From assembly GCA_964624905.1 (NCBI GenBank), contig CAZUYK010000003.1, positions 1 through 64,000 of the forward strand: DNA of 64,000 nt. Direction: 5' to 3'. The stretch is from CAZRVH01 sp964624905. GTDB lineage: Bacteria > Patescibacteriota > Gracilibacteria > Peribacterales > Peribacteraceae. A program made the translations under genes and the position numbers. This document shows, piece by piece, positions 35,160-45,896 of the stretch (position 1 is its first letter; every line of letters begins with the position of its first letter). The notes beneath the pieces were generated by a model that was not told the DNA's origin, did no database searches, and worked only from the letters and a program-made list of their open reading frames with translations.

Positions 35160-35718
35160 AGAAGCACTCATAGAATCCTGCCAGAACGGCCGTCTGGTTG
35201 ATTTTGAGGAACTCTACGTTCGCTATCTGAAAGGTATCTACGCGTTCATTTTCTACCGCACGATGGACCGGCCGGTCGCCGAAGACCTCACGAGCCAAAC
35301 GTTCCTGAAGGCCTTGGAACATATCGGCTCATACGACCGGAACAAAGGGGCGTTCTCGACCTGGCTCTACAGGATCGCGCGCAATACGGTGCACGACCAC
35401 TTCCGTACCAACCGCGACCACAGGGACATCGAGACCGTCTGGGACCTTCCTTCGGAAGACAACCCGTTCCTCTCCACCGAACAGTCCATCGCCGCACGCG
35501 AAATCCACGAAGCCCTGCAGGGCGTCGACAAGCAGAAACGCGACATACTCCTTCTCCGACTCTGGGATAACCTGCCCTACGCGGAGATCGCTCGCATCAC
35601 GGGAAAGTCGGAGGCAAGTTGCAAGATGACCGTCTCCCGGACTCTCGACGATCTACGCACCGTACTCTCACCGTCCGCACTGCTCATTCTCACCCTTTTC
35701 CTCCCGACACTCCTATGA
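35146..35718 (+). CDS. ECF-type RNA polymerase sigma factor with hydrophobic C-terminal tail
   Basis: 190 aa. Region 2: FEELYVRYLKGIYAFIFYRT and AEDLTSQTFLKALEHIGSYD with FSTWLYRIARNTVHDHFR; region 4: KQKRDILLLRLWDNLPYAEI and GKSEASCKMTVSRTLDDL. The last about 16 residues (SPSALLILTLFLPTLL) are hydrophobic, which is unusual for a sigma factor and might tether it to the membrane. ATG 35146 is preferred over the adjacent GTG. The stop overlaps the start of the next gene by 4 bp (ATGA), so the two are coupled. Confidence 0.85.
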   Translation: MQQTEEALIESCQNGRLVDFEELYVRYLKGIYAFIFYRTMDRPVAEDLTSQTFLKALEHIGSYDRNKGAFSTWLYRIARNTVHDHFRTNRDHRDIETVWDLPSEDNPFLSTEQSIAAREIHEALQGVDKQKRDILLLRLWDNLPYAEIARITGKSEASCKMTVSRTLDDLRTVLSPSALLILTLFLPTLL

Positions 35719-37211
35719 ATGAGATCCAATCCATCCTGAAAGAACTGCTCGCGGCCGATCCGTCGTTGAAAGACCGGGAGAAGGAACTCCTTCCTCTCCT
35801 GCAGCTTCTCGTCGAGAACAAGCCGGCAGCAGAGCCGACGGAAGACTTCAAACGCCGCCTGCATGCCGAAATCCGGATGCATACGCGCGCCGAGCCATCC
35901 GAATCCCCCCTTACCTCCTTCTTTTCCTTCCTTATGAACAAGCAATATTCCGTCGCCCTCGCAGGCCTCCTGCTCGGCGTCCTCATCACCGGCCCCGTGG
36001 TGTACTACGGCCTTCCTTCCGGCAATAACGGAGGTACGCCGTCCGGCACCCCGCTCTTCTCCTACTCCGTATCCGACACGGGTGCCAACGCGTTCGGCGA
36101 TTTCTCCGCCGTCTCCGCTCTCGGCGCCCGCGGCCAAGGTGGCGGAGGAGGAGGCAATCCTGCTCCAGCCATGATGGCAACGGAAGGCTCTGCCGCGACC
36201 GATTCCAAGATGGTCGCTCCTGATAGCATGATCTACCGCCCCCAGGTCTTCAAATTCAAGATCGACGGCGAGATCCCCGCGCTGACCGAGACCCAGGTCC
36301 AGGTCCTGCGCCGCAACAAAGTCATCACGTCCGCGGACGCCCAGGCCCTCCTGAAGACGTTCAACCTCGGATCGATCGACCTTGGCAGCTTCGGCTCGCT
36401 CAAGACCGATTCCGTCTCTCTCTACCAGGACGGCAAGAACGGCTACATGATGTACATCAGCTTCCGCGAAGGATCCGTATCCATCAACCAGAACTGGGAG
36501 ACATGGGATCATCCGGAATCCAAGTGCACCACGGAAGCCTGCTTCCAGCAGTACCGCATTAAGGAATCCGACATCCCCGCCGATGACGTCCTCATCGGCA
36601 TCGCCGACGACTTCGTGAAGGCGCACGGCATCGACCTCACGCAATTCGGACCCGGCGAAGTGGATAACTCCTGGCGCACGAGCCTAGCCGCCATGAGCGC
36701 CACGGATAGGGCGATGTACTGGTTCCCCGAGAGCGCGCGCGTCATCTACCCGCAGCTCATCGACGGAAAGCCCGTGTATGAACAGGGCGGCACGAAGGCC
36801 GGCATCTCCATCGGCGTCCACGTCCGCCAGAAGAAAGTTTCCGACGCGTACGGCATCCTGAGCCAGAACTACACTCGCTCCACCTACGAAGCAGTCACCA
36901 CGTCGGGCGCGATCATCGACTTCCTCGACAGGTCGGGAAACATGTACGGCGGCGGCATGCCCCCGAACACGATCCCCCAGACGGTGGACGTCACGCTCGG
37001 TGCACCGACCCTCGGATTCACGAAGGTGTACAGCTACGAAGACGGCAAGGCGGACGAACTCGTCGTCCCCGCCCTCATCTTCCCGGTGAAGAGCGTGCCG
37101 GAAGGTTCGTACTACTACCAGCAGAGCGTCACGGTTCCGTTGGCGAAAGAGCTGATGGACAAGCTGCTGCTGCAGTACCCGGTGATGCCGATGGAGGGCG
37201 CGGTCCGCTAA
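35715..37211 (+). CDS. Membrane protein partnered with the ECF sigma factor (putative anti-sigma)
   Basis: 498 aa. Cytoplasmic N-terminus of about 75 residues (helical, Leu/Glu-rich, no ZAS Cys/His motif seen), one TM helix about 77-97 (SVALAGLLLGVLITGPVVYY), then a Gly-rich stretch and a large extracytoplasmic domain (SVYLYQ-like beta repeats, many Tyr/Gly). Translational coupling to the sigma gene is the main reason for the anti-sigma call. What the outer domain senses is unknown. An intrinsic terminator follows. Confidence 0.65.
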   Translation: MNEIQSILKELLAADPSLKDREKELLPLLQLLVENKPAAEPTEDFKRRLHAEIRMHTRAEPSESPLTSFFSFLMNKQYSVALAGLLLGVLITGPVVYYGLPSGNNGGTPSGTPLFSYSVSDTGANAFGDFSAVSALGARGQGGGGGGNPAPAMMATEGSAATDSKMVAPDSMIYRPQVFKFKIDGEIPALTETQVQVLRRNKVITSADAQALLKTFNLGSIDLGSFGSLKTDSVSLYQDGKNGYMMYISFREGSVSINQNWETWDHPESKCTTEACFQQYRIKESDIPADDVLIGIADDFVKAHGIDLTQFGPGEVDNSWRTSLAAMSATDRAMYWFPESARVIYPQLIDGKPVYEQGGTKAGISIGVHVRQKKVSDAYGILSQNYTRSTYEAVTTSGAIIDFLDRSGNMYGGGMPPNTIPQTVDVTLGAPTLGFTKVYSYEDGKADELVVPALIFPVKSVPEGSYYYQQSVTVPLAKELMDKLLLQYPVMPMEGAVR

Positions 37212-37237
37212 GCAAACAGCCGATTCTCAGGCTTTGG

Positions 37238-37264
37238 AAAGGCCCCTGAACAAGGGGCTTTTTC
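37238..37264 (+). terminator. Intrinsic terminator of the sigma/anti-sigma operon
   Basis: AAAGGCCCCT-gaaca-AGGGGC followed by TTTTTC. Confidence 0.8.
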
Positions 37265-37301
37265 TTGTATTGAACGCCTGATTTTGCGTACACTACCGCC
37301 C

Positions 37302-38192
37302 ATGCAAGCCCCCTGGCACATCGTCACCTTCTACAAATTCCTCCCCATCCCGAAAGCGGATGTGGAGTCGCTGCGCGACGCGTGGAAGAAGGAAGGCGAG
37401 CGCCTGGAAATCTGCGGCCTCTTCCTGGTAGCCGAAGAAGGGGTGAACGCGACGATCGCGGGAAGCAGGGAAAACGTCGGGGCGTTCCTGTCCATCGTGG
37501 AACGTACGACGGGACCGCTGACGGTAAAAAGCAGCGAAGCGGAGAACAAGCCGTTCCGCAGATGGAAGGTCGCGATCCGCGAAGAGATCGTCGCCATTGG
37601 AAAACCCTCGATGCATCCGTCGTCGGAGATGAACAGGCACCTGACACCAGAGGAATTCAAGAAAACGATCGAAACGGAAGACGTGGTGATCATCGACGCG
37701 CGCAACACCTACGAAACGGCGATCGGGAAATTCAAGAACGCGTTCGACCCGAAGACGAGGACCTTCCAGGAGTTCCCCGACGCGGTGAAAAACGCGAACC
37801 TTCCCAAGGACAAGAAAATCCTGATGTACTGCACCGGCGGAATCCGCTGCGAGAAGGCGCTGATGGAGATGCAGGAGCAGGGCTACGAACATGTCTATCA
37901 ATTGCAGGGCGGCATCCTCTCGTACCTGGAAGCGTTCCCCCAGACGCACTTCGAAGGCGAATGCTTCGTCTTCGACCATCGCGTCGCTGTGGACCAGACG
38001 CTGAAGCCCTCGACACACTACGGACTCTGCATCTTCTGCGGCGATCCCGGCGACGTGCGCGCGTCCTGCGAATGCTGCAACCAGGAATCCGTCCGATGCG
38101 TGCGATGCGCCCCGTCGAAGCCGGCCGTTTGCAGCAAACTTTGCTTGCAACGGCGCGAGCAGAAACTCGCGAGAGAAGCCCGGGCCGCGTAA
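37302..38192 (+). CDS. trhO: tRNA uridine(34) hydroxylase (TrhO, rhodanese-domain, UPF0176)
   Basis: 296 aa from the ATG at 37302 (TACACT at 37289-37294 is 7 nt upstream). N-terminal ferredoxin-like domain (IVTFYKFLPI, EEGVNATIAG), then a rhodanese domain with the active-site loop MYCTGGIRCEKA and EDVVIIDARNTYE, and a C-terminal Cys-rich zinc-type end (GLCIFCGD, CECCNQESVRCVRC). Known: TrhO hydroxylates U34 of certain tRNAs with oxygen. Genes of this length and layout are TrhO. Confidence 0.88.
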   Translation: MQAPWHIVTFYKFLPIPKADVESLRDAWKKEGERLEICGLFLVAEEGVNATIAGSRENVGAFLSIVERTTGPLTVKSSEAENKPFRRWKVAIREEIVAIGKPSMHPSSEMNRHLTPEEFKKTIETEDVVIIDARNTYETAIGKFKNAFDPKTRTFQEFPDAVKNANLPKDKKILMYCTGGIRCEKALMEMQEQGYEHVYQLQGGILSYLEAFPQTHFEGECFVFDHRVAVDQTLKPSTHYGLCIFCGDPGDVRASCECCNQESVRCVRCAPSKPAVCSKLCLQRREQKLAREARAA

Positions 38193-38249
38193 GAGGCGGC
38201 TTTTCGGTACGTCTATTCACTCACTTTCCCCCATTACCCCCTTTCCCGT

Positions 38250-38411
38250 ATGGCTGCATACCTCATGGATGACGAAGACGATGACGCGACTCCGGTGACG
38301 GACGACGCCGTTTTGGATGACGACGAAGAGGCAGATGATCTTGATGAAACGGATGACGAAGAAGGAGATGACGAAGAGCTGCTCGTCGTGGACGAAGACG
38401 GCGACGAATAA
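38250..38411 (+). CDS. Very acidic 53-aa protein
   Basis: ATG GCT GCA TAC CTC ATG at 38250, stop TAA at 38409-38411. About half of the residues are Asp or Glu (DDEDDDATPVTDD, DDEEGDDEELL), no Cys, no aromatic except one Tyr. Reminiscent of small acidic proteins of CPR genomes and of RNA polymerase delta-like tails, but unassigned. It sits between trhO and the P-type ATPase (convergent). Coding is supported by the regular third-position use and the clean start and stop, not by homology. Confidence 0.5.
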   Translation: MAAYLMDDEDDDATPVTDDAVLDDDEEADDLDETDDEEGDDEELLVVDEDGDE

Positions 38412-38428
38412 TCACGAAATAAATTCGC

Positions 38429-40921
38429 TCAGGCTGCGCGGCGCCTCTGGTGCGCCGCCAGTTTGAAGCACTCAAGCGCCATGAATCCCGCTACGGCGAC
38501 GCCGAGGATCACGGCCCAATCGCGGATGGTGATCGGGGATATGTCGAAGAGGACGTACGTCGGGGGCGAGAGCAGGATGCCGACCTGCAGGAGCAGGGGG
38601 ATCAGGACGGCCCCGAGCAGCCACTTGTTCGAGAAGAACCCGATGGTCCACAGCGGGCGCGAACTGCGGCTGGTAAAGGCGAGGAGGATTTCGAAAAGAA
38701 TCGAGAACGTGAACACGATGGCGCGGACCTTGGGCAGGTTTTCCTCGCCGAACCACACCGTGCTGGCCTTCAGATACACAAGGAACGTGAGTCCGCATGC
38801 GAGGATGGCACCGAGGAGCAGACGCGGCCACTCCCCCGCGAAGAGGCTTTCCCTCTGCCTGCGCGGCTGGCGCTGCATGATGCCAGGTTCCTCGTTTTCC
38901 ATACCCAGGGCGAGTGCCGGCAGGCCGTCGGTCATGAGGTTGATCCAGAGCAAGTGGACGGGCAGCAGCGGCAGCGGCAGGCCCATGATGACCGTAAGCG
39001 TGATGAGCGCCATCTGCCCCAGGTTCGCGCGTACGAGGTACAGGATGAACTTGCGGATGTTGTCGTAGATACGCCGTCCTTCGCGGATCGCCATGACGAT
39101 CGTGGCGTAATTGTCGTCGGTGAGGACAAGGCTCGCCGCCTCGCGCGCCACCTGCGTTCCGTCGCGTCCCATCGCGATGCCGACGTGCGCGGCTTTCAAA
39201 GCGGGCGCGTCGTTCACGCCGTCCCCCGTCATTGCCACCACGTTGCCGTGCGATTGCAACGCCTTGAGGATATCGATCTTGTGCTGCGGCGACACGCGCG
39301 CGTAAATGGACACGTACTGCACGGCATCCTTCAGCTGCTCAGGCGTCATGCGGTCCAGCGCGGCGCCGTCGAGCGCGTGCCCCTTGATGCCGACCTTCCT
39401 GGCGATCGCGGAAGCGGTATCCACGTTGTCGCCCGTGATCATCACGGTGCGGATGCCGGCGGACGCGGCGTCCCTCATGGCCCGCATCACTTCCTTGCGC
39501 GGGGGATCCTGCATACCCATAAGCCCGATCAGACGGAGTTCGCCCTTCTCCTCCATGGCCATGGCGAGCACGCGGAGTCCGTTGCCTGCCATACGCATGG
39601 TCTGGGCAAGCACCTCGGCTTGGTCGCAATGGTCGCAAAGCGCGACGATCTTCTCGGGCGCGCCTTTCATGAACAACCTGGGACCGTGGCGGGTCTGCAT
39701 GTACTTCAGCTCGGATGAGAACGGCACGGTTTCCTCGTCGATATCCAGGCGCTCGATGCCCTTGCCCTTGGCGTAATGGAGCAGTCCGATCTCCGTGGGA
39801 TCGCCCAGGTTCGGCAGCGACGCGCGATTGCAGGAAATGGCGATCTGCACGAGCAACTTTTCGCTTTCCCCTTCCGCCACCCATATTTCCGTCACCTTCA
39901 TCTTGTTTTCGGTAATCGTCCCCGTCTTATCGGAACAGATGATGTTGACGCTACCCAGCGTTTCGAGCGCATCGAGCCGCATGACGAGCGCGTTCTTCGC
40001 GGCCATGCGCTTCACGCCCATGGCAAGGCACGCGGTCACGACTGCGGGCAAACCTTCGGGCACGGCGGATACCGCGAGACTGACGCCGAGCAGCACGACG
40101 GACAACGCCGGTTCGCCGCGATTCCATTGCAATACCGCGAGCGCGGCGCTGAGCGGGACGACGACCGCCCCGATGAGCGCGCTGAAATGCTTCATGCGGT
40201 TTTCCAGCGGCGTCGGCGGGGTTTCGGATTGCGTGACAAGCGTGGCGATGGTGCCAATCTGCGTATCTTTTCCGATGGACGTGACGACGTACTCGGCGGA
40301 CCCGCGCGTGACGAGCGTTCCCGCGAAGAGCATGTTCTTCTGGTCGCTGATCCCGGCCTCGCGCGGTACGGCATCGCTCGTTTTCCCTGCCGGCAAACTC
40401 TCGCCGGTCAGGCTCGACTCGTCCGCCTCGGCATGAGACAACTCCAAAATGCGTCCGTCGGCGGAAATACGGTCGCCCGCTTCGACGATGACGATGTCCC
40501 CGGGAACAAGCTCGCGCGACGTGATGAGCATCTCGCGGCCGGCCCTGCGCACGCGTGCATGGGGGGACGTGAGATCCTGCAAACTCTCCAGCGCCTTCCC
40601 TGCGCGGTACTCCTGCACGAAACCGAGGACGGCATTCAGGATGAGAATGGCGAGGATCGCCCCGATGTCGACGTTCTCTTCCCAGGACCCCGAGCCCTCC
40701 AACACGCGCAGCGCGATGGAGAGGAACAGCGCGACGATGAGGATATACACCAAAATATCCTGGAACTGGCGCAGGAACAGGAAGATCAAACTCTTCTTCT
40801 TATGCGGCAGTTCGTTCCATCCGTGCTCCCTCCGTTTCAACTCAATGGACGCGTCGTCCAACCCCTCGCGGAAACTCCCGAGACGGATGAGCGTTTCGTC
40901 CGATGACAGCGAGTGGAACAT
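38429..40921 (-). CDS. P-type (P2-like) cation-transporting ATPase
   Basis: 830 aa. Full set of domains: actuator with SLTGES near 170-175, TM4 ion-site motif PEGLP at 288-292, phosphorylation site DKTGTITEN (Asp331), and hinge TGDGVNDAPALK. About ten TM helices. Known: P2A-type pumps export Ca(II) or related cations using ATP. TATAAT (40930-40935 on the minus strand) is 8 nt before the ATG. Confidence 0.92.
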   Translation of the reverse strand: MFHSLSSDETLIRLGSFREGLDDASIELKRREHGWNELPHKKKSLIFLFLRQFQDILVYILIVALFLSIALRVLEGSGSWEENVDIGAILAILILNAVLGFVQEYRAGKALESLQDLTSPHARVRRAGREMLITSRELVPGDIVIVEAGDRISADGRILELSHAEADESSLTGESLPAGKTSDAVPREAGISDQKNMLFAGTLVTRGSAEYVVTSIGKDTQIGTIATLVTQSETPPTPLENRMKHFSALIGAVVVPLSAALAVLQWNRGEPALSVVLLGVSLAVSAVPEGLPAVVTACLAMGVKRMAAKNALVMRLDALETLGSVNIICSDKTGTITENKMKVTEIWVAEGESEKLLVQIAISCNRASLPNLGDPTEIGLLHYAKGKGIERLDIDEETVPFSSELKYMQTRHGPRLFMKGAPEKIVALCDHCDQAEVLAQTMRMAGNGLRVLAMAMEEKGELRLIGLMGMQDPPRKEVMRAMRDAASAGIRTVMITGDNVDTASAIARKVGIKGHALDGAALDRMTPEQLKDAVQYVSIYARVSPQHKIDILKALQSHGNVVAMTGDGVNDAPALKAAHVGIAMGRDGTQVAREAASLVLTDDNYATIVMAIREGRRIYDNIRKFILYLVRANLGQMALITLTVIMGLPLPLLPVHLLWINLMTDGLPALALGMENEEPGIMQRQPRRQRESLFAGEWPRLLLGAILACGLTFLVYLKASTVWFGEENLPKVRAIVFTFSILFEILLAFTSRSSRPLWTIGFFSNKWLLGAVLIPLLLQVGILLSPPTYVLFDISPITIRDWAVILGVAVAGFMALECFKLAAHQRRRAA

Positions 40922-40976
40922 CGGCAGTGATTATATTGTTTTATTGTAGTTGTAACCACTTCTAGGAGTGGATTAA

Positions 40977-41871
40977 GTGAGTTATTTGCTTTTTAAATAT
41001 GATAATGAGATCATAAGAATCCACGGAAACAAACCGTGTCAACGAATCGCCACAAAACTTCGAGACGAAAAGTCAGAAAGAGACCCCTAATACAAATACA
41101 ATTGATGTTAGAGAAGGGATTCGTGTTGTTGTAGAAAACCAAGAAAAGATAAATGGCAATTGGCTTTATGCAAAACCTGTTTGGCAGTTCATCCAAGATG
41201 CAAAAAATGGAACATTTCTCAGTGATAGTTTAGTCGAAGAATATATTCGAACATTTCATCACGAGCCACCAGAAGCAGAAGTTGAATCATGGAATCGGTC
41301 ATTAATTTCAATAGCGAATCTTCTTGAGAGAGCAGAATTTTTCAATCAATTTATATTTTTGGAATATTTGATTCCATCGAATAATGAAAACCCCAGAAGA
41401 ATTGATGTTGCAATAGCTGGAACCGATATAAATGGAGATGAGCATTTGGTGCTTTGTGAGTTAAAACAATGGCAGGCATGTGAAATGGAGGAATCGATCG
41501 ATTCAGACAAGATAAGAATTAAAATAAATAAAAAACTTATGAATGTTTTACACCCATCAATACAACTCGATAACTACGAACGCCAGATGAAAGAGGTTTT
41601 AGAAAAATGCGGCCGAGATGATTCATTTCTAAAACTGCATTCATTTGTTTATTTTCACAATGAAAATTACCTCTCAAAACAAAAACAGGAAATTCTTTTT
41701 GCAGAGAAATTCAGAGAAAAAACTGATACAACTAAGATTTATACAAGAAAATTTGATAGAAAAATCATTAAATTGTTAAGAGAAAAAGTAGGAGCTGGAC
41801 ATGGCCTTATGGTTGCAAGAAAACTGCAATATCTTCAAGGAAAATACTTGCAGCTACTTAATGCAAAATAA
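40977..41871 (+). pseudogene. AT-rich PD-(D/E)xK nuclease-like gene (DUF2075 N-terminal region-like) with internal +1 frameshift
   Basis: GTG start at 40977, 8 nt after AGGAG. The first frame reads VSYLLFKYDNEIIRIHGNKP and stops at CCC-TAA (41085-41090). The remaining protein continues in the +1 frame from there (...NTNTIDVREGIRV...) to 41871, so one extra C in CCCC or a programmed slip explains it. Joined length about 297 aa. RRIDVAIAGTD ... HLVLCELKQW is the D...ExK core of the nuclease-like domain that precedes the P-loop helicase in DUF2075 proteins; here the helicase part is absent. AT-rich, unlike its neighbours: a transferred fragment, possibly still expressed. Confidence 0.65.
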
Positions 41872-41873
41872 TC

Positions 41874-43685
<1,812 letters not shown>

Positions 43686-43697
43686 ACGAAAGAGGGT

Positions 43698-43721
43698 CAA
43701 AAAAGCATCCCGAAATCGGGA
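43698..43721 (-). promoter_or_regulatory. Terminator-like hairpin at the 5' end of the typA message
   Basis: Minus strand TCCCGA-tt-TCGGGA followed by TGC and TTTTTT, 13 nt before the ATG. With the promoter below, transcription would start almost at the hairpin. It may be a 5' stabilising stem, or a leftover terminator acting as an attenuator. Confidence 0.5.
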
Positions 43722-43727
43722 GCCACC

Positions 43728-43756
43728 CTTATAGTGTGTAAAAGGCCGAAAATCAA
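43728..43756 (-). promoter_or_regulatory. Promoter of typA
   Basis: Minus strand TTGATT (43751-43756), 17-bp spacer, TATAAG (43728-43733). Confidence 0.65.
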
Positions 43757-43772
43757 TCGAAAATGGCTGTTT

Positions 43773-44243
43773 CTATGCCGTTTTGGCCGCTTCATGCTTC
43801 AATAACCATTCTTTCCTCTCCATGCCCCAGGCATACCCTCCGCCGTTCTCGCCTTTGGGAAGGATCCGATGGCAGGGAACGATAAGGCATAAGGGGTTCC
43901 TGCCCAACGCCGTACCGACAGCGCGGACCGCTTCCGGATGCCCGATGGCCGCGGCGATATCGCCGTAGTGGACCGTCTCCCCGAAACGAACGTCGGACGT
44001 CGCTTCCCACACCTTCAGCTGGAACTCCGTTCCGCGCAATACCAGCGGGAGCGAGTCGAACGCCTTGCGGGAACCCCCGAAATATTCCTGGACCTGCGCG
44101 ACGCATTGGAGAAACGCGACAGGGAGATGGTCCATCGACTCTTCCTTCTCCTCCGCAAAATCCACGTGCGTGATGCCGCGCTCCGTGCCGCTGATGCGCA
44201 CGCGTCCTATGGGGGAATCGACGTACGTCCTGAATATTTGCAT
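43773..44243 (-). CDS. ogt: Methylated-DNA--protein-cysteine methyltransferase (Ogt type)
   Basis: 156 aa. Active-site PCHRILPKGENGGGYAWG with the acceptor Cys, and the preceding helix FGETVHYGDIAAAIGHPEAV plus RAVGTALGRNPLCLIV (Arg finger helix). Known: repairs O6-alkylguanine by irreversible transfer to Cys. The N-terminal ribonuclease-like part is short, as in Ogt. Divergent from the small membrane-protein gene at 44311. Confidence 0.92.
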   Translation of the reverse strand: MQIFRTYVDSPIGRVRISGTERGITHVDFAEEKEESMDHLPVAFLQCVAQVQEYFGGSRKAFDSLPLVLRGTEFQLKVWEATSDVRFGETVHYGDIAAAIGHPEAVRAVGTALGRNPLCLIVPCHRILPKGENGGGYAWGMERKEWLLKHEAAKTA

Positions 44244-44310
44244 GCTTTCATCCTACTCCGGGGAAACGCGCAATCAAACAAACGGGAGGGATTTGTGGTA
44301 TGATCGGCAC

Positions 44311-44514
44311 ATGTGGTTCCCCATGCATCCCAGGCAACCGTACGAAAAAGGTCCGTCCGCGGCGCGGTCGTGGCTTTTGCTCCTGAGCATCGTTTGCATC
44401 GTGTTCGGACTGGCCATCATCGAGGCTCCGGAACTGCTCGCATACATCGTCGCATCATTCTTCATCCTCACCGGCGTTTCCCTCCTGCTCACATGGTGGA
44501 AGCTCTTCCGGTAA
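44311..44514 (+). CDS. 67-aa two-TM membrane protein
   Basis: TATGAT (44299-44304) is 6 nt before the ATG. A basic N-terminus (RQPYEKGPSAARS) is followed by two hydrophobic helices (about 22-38 and 43-62). Overlaps the next gene by 22 bp in another frame. Function unknown. Confidence 0.6.
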   Translation: MWFPMHPRQPYEKGPSAARSWLLLLSIVCIVFGLAIIEAPELLAYIVASFFILTGVSLLLTWWKLFR

Positions 44515-44645
44515 CCGACCCGGCCTGCACGATCGAAACCAAGTGCTACGTCTGCGGCGGCGAATTGAAAGAACGCAGGCTGAAGAAACACTGCACGGTC
44601 TGCGGCACGTTGTGCGAGACTTGTTGCGATAACGGAAGGGAGTAA
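44493..44645 (+). CDS. 50-aa zinc-knuckle protein
   Basis: ATG at 44493 inside the end of the previous gene, stop TAA at 44643-44645. Seven Cys (CTI, CYVCGG, HCTVCGT, CETCC) form two CxxC zinc pairs. Probably a small zinc-binding protein. The overlap suggests translational coupling with the TM protein. Confidence 0.55.
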   Translation: MVEALPVTDPACTIETKCYVCGGELKERRLKKHCTVCGTLCETCCDNGRE

Positions 44646-44669
44646 CATCGCGTACTTTCCCATTTTTCC

Positions 44670-45203
44670 ATGGAGAATCAGACGGAAACCCCGGGCCACG
44701 ATGCGTTAGGAGACGATTTGGCGCAACAGATACTGAAATTGGATCTTCCGGAGGGAAGCAAGATCGATATATCGGGACTGGATGCCGAGGGCATCAAGAA
44801 TCTTCTCACAGAGCTATCCAAGGGCGATGGAGCGGATGCGGAACAGAGGGCGCGCCTCCACTTGCCTTCCGGCAGCTTGGTGGACATTGCCGGACTGACC
44901 GAGGAAGGAATGCGAAGCCTGCTGGCAACCCTTCCGGAAGACGTGCGCCTGGATATGGCGACCGGCGGCGTGAGCGCGACGGACAAGGGTTTCCTGGAAG
45001 GCGTGAAGCAGCACGTCCTGGAAAAGGTCGCCCCGGCACACGCGACGGGAAAGGAAATCCGCAGGAACGTGAAGGAAGTCATGAGCGGTTTCGGAGCCGG
45101 AACCATCAGAAATACAAAGGAAGCACCGGGACGCAACGATCCCTGCTCCTGCGGCAGCGGGAAAAAATACAAACAGTGCTGCCTGGGCAAAAAGAGGAAA
45201 TAA
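44670..45203 (+). CDS. SEC-C motif protein
   Basis: 177 aa. N-terminal part contains two similar blocks (LDLPEGSKIDISGLDAEGI and LHLPSGSLVDIAGLTEEGMR), an internal duplication. The C-terminus is a SEC-C zinc motif (GRNDPCSCGSGKKYKQCC). Known: SEC-C is the tail of SecA and occurs in other proteins that bind SecB or ribosomes. Its role here is unknown; the repeated N-terminal module is unassigned. Intrinsic terminator follows. Confidence 0.75.
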   Translation: MENQTETPGHDALGDDLAQQILKLDLPEGSKIDISGLDAEGIKNLLTELSKGDGADAEQRARLHLPSGSLVDIAGLTEEGMRSLLATLPEDVRLDMATGGVSATDKGFLEGVKQHVLEKVAPAHATGKEIRRNVKEVMSGFGAGTIRNTKEAPGRNDPCSCGSGKKYKQCCLGKKRK

Positions 45204-45208
45204 AAAAT

Positions 45209-45240
45209 CCGCCAGACGCATGGGTCTGGCGGGGGTTGGT
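45209..45240 (+). terminator. Intrinsic terminator
   Basis: CCGCCAGAC ... GTCTGGCGG (45209-45217 and 45224-45232), with a G/T-rich tail leading into TTTT. Ends the small-protein/SEC-C unit. Confidence 0.7.
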
Positions 45241-45274
45241 TTTTCTCGGCCGCCTGACCGGTGGGGGCAGGCAG

Positions 45275-45757
45275 CTATACGGTTGCGGGAACTCGACGTT
45301 CGGTTTGCTTCGGGCGAAACTTCTCGGCCGTCTTTTGAATGACGGCGATGGCGGCCGCGGACATGTACAGGCCGGGTCCGTCGTACTCTTCGCCCGGCGC
45401 CGCGATTTTTACGTCGCGTGCGACGGCTTCGAGCAAATGAGGCGTCTTTTTCTTGCATGCCCCGATCGCATTCGGGATCTGGCCGTGGGGAACGAGAACG
45501 CCGAAGTTCAACTCCATCGAATTTTCGTCGATGATGAAGAACGATTCGCTCCGTTCCATGAGGCGTTCGGCGTCGCGGCGACCGAACGATTCGCGCAACT
45601 GTCGCCTGACCCACTCTTCCCCTTCGGATCGGCTGCCGACATCCTCGCTGTAGGTGAGACTGTGGGTACCGTCGGACTTTCTCTTCAGGTACGCGAACGC
45701 GCCCTCGCCGGACGAAGCGCAGATGACGAGCAAACGGACTTTAAACTTGGCGGACAC
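45275..45757 (-). CDS. Hypothetical cytoplasmic protein
   Basis: 160 aa from a GTG at 45757, which has AGGAG 8 nt upstream; the frame continues far upstream but that part is a shadow of the neighbouring gene. Contains AFAYLKRKSDGTHSLTYSED, ESFGRRDAERLMERSESFF and LYMSAAAIAVIQKTAEKF. No TM, no recognised family. Confidence 0.6.
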   Translation of the reverse strand: MSAKFKVRLLVICASSGEGAFAYLKRKSDGTHSLTYSEDVGSRSEGEEWVRRQLRESFGRRDAERLMERSESFFIIDENSMELNFGVLVPHGQIPNAIGACKKKTPHLLEAVARDVKIAAPGEEYDGPGLYMSAAAIAVIQKTAEKFRPKQTERRVPATV

Positions 45758-45896
45758 TGGGAACACTCCTTTCGTGCGATGCTTCCGTAACCGGATATGA
45801 AAAATGAACAGATTGATGAAAAACCGTTCGCGCGATATATCACCGTGGCCCTTTCCTGTAAAGGGTCTAAGAGAGAACTTTCCCTGACTTTCGCAT

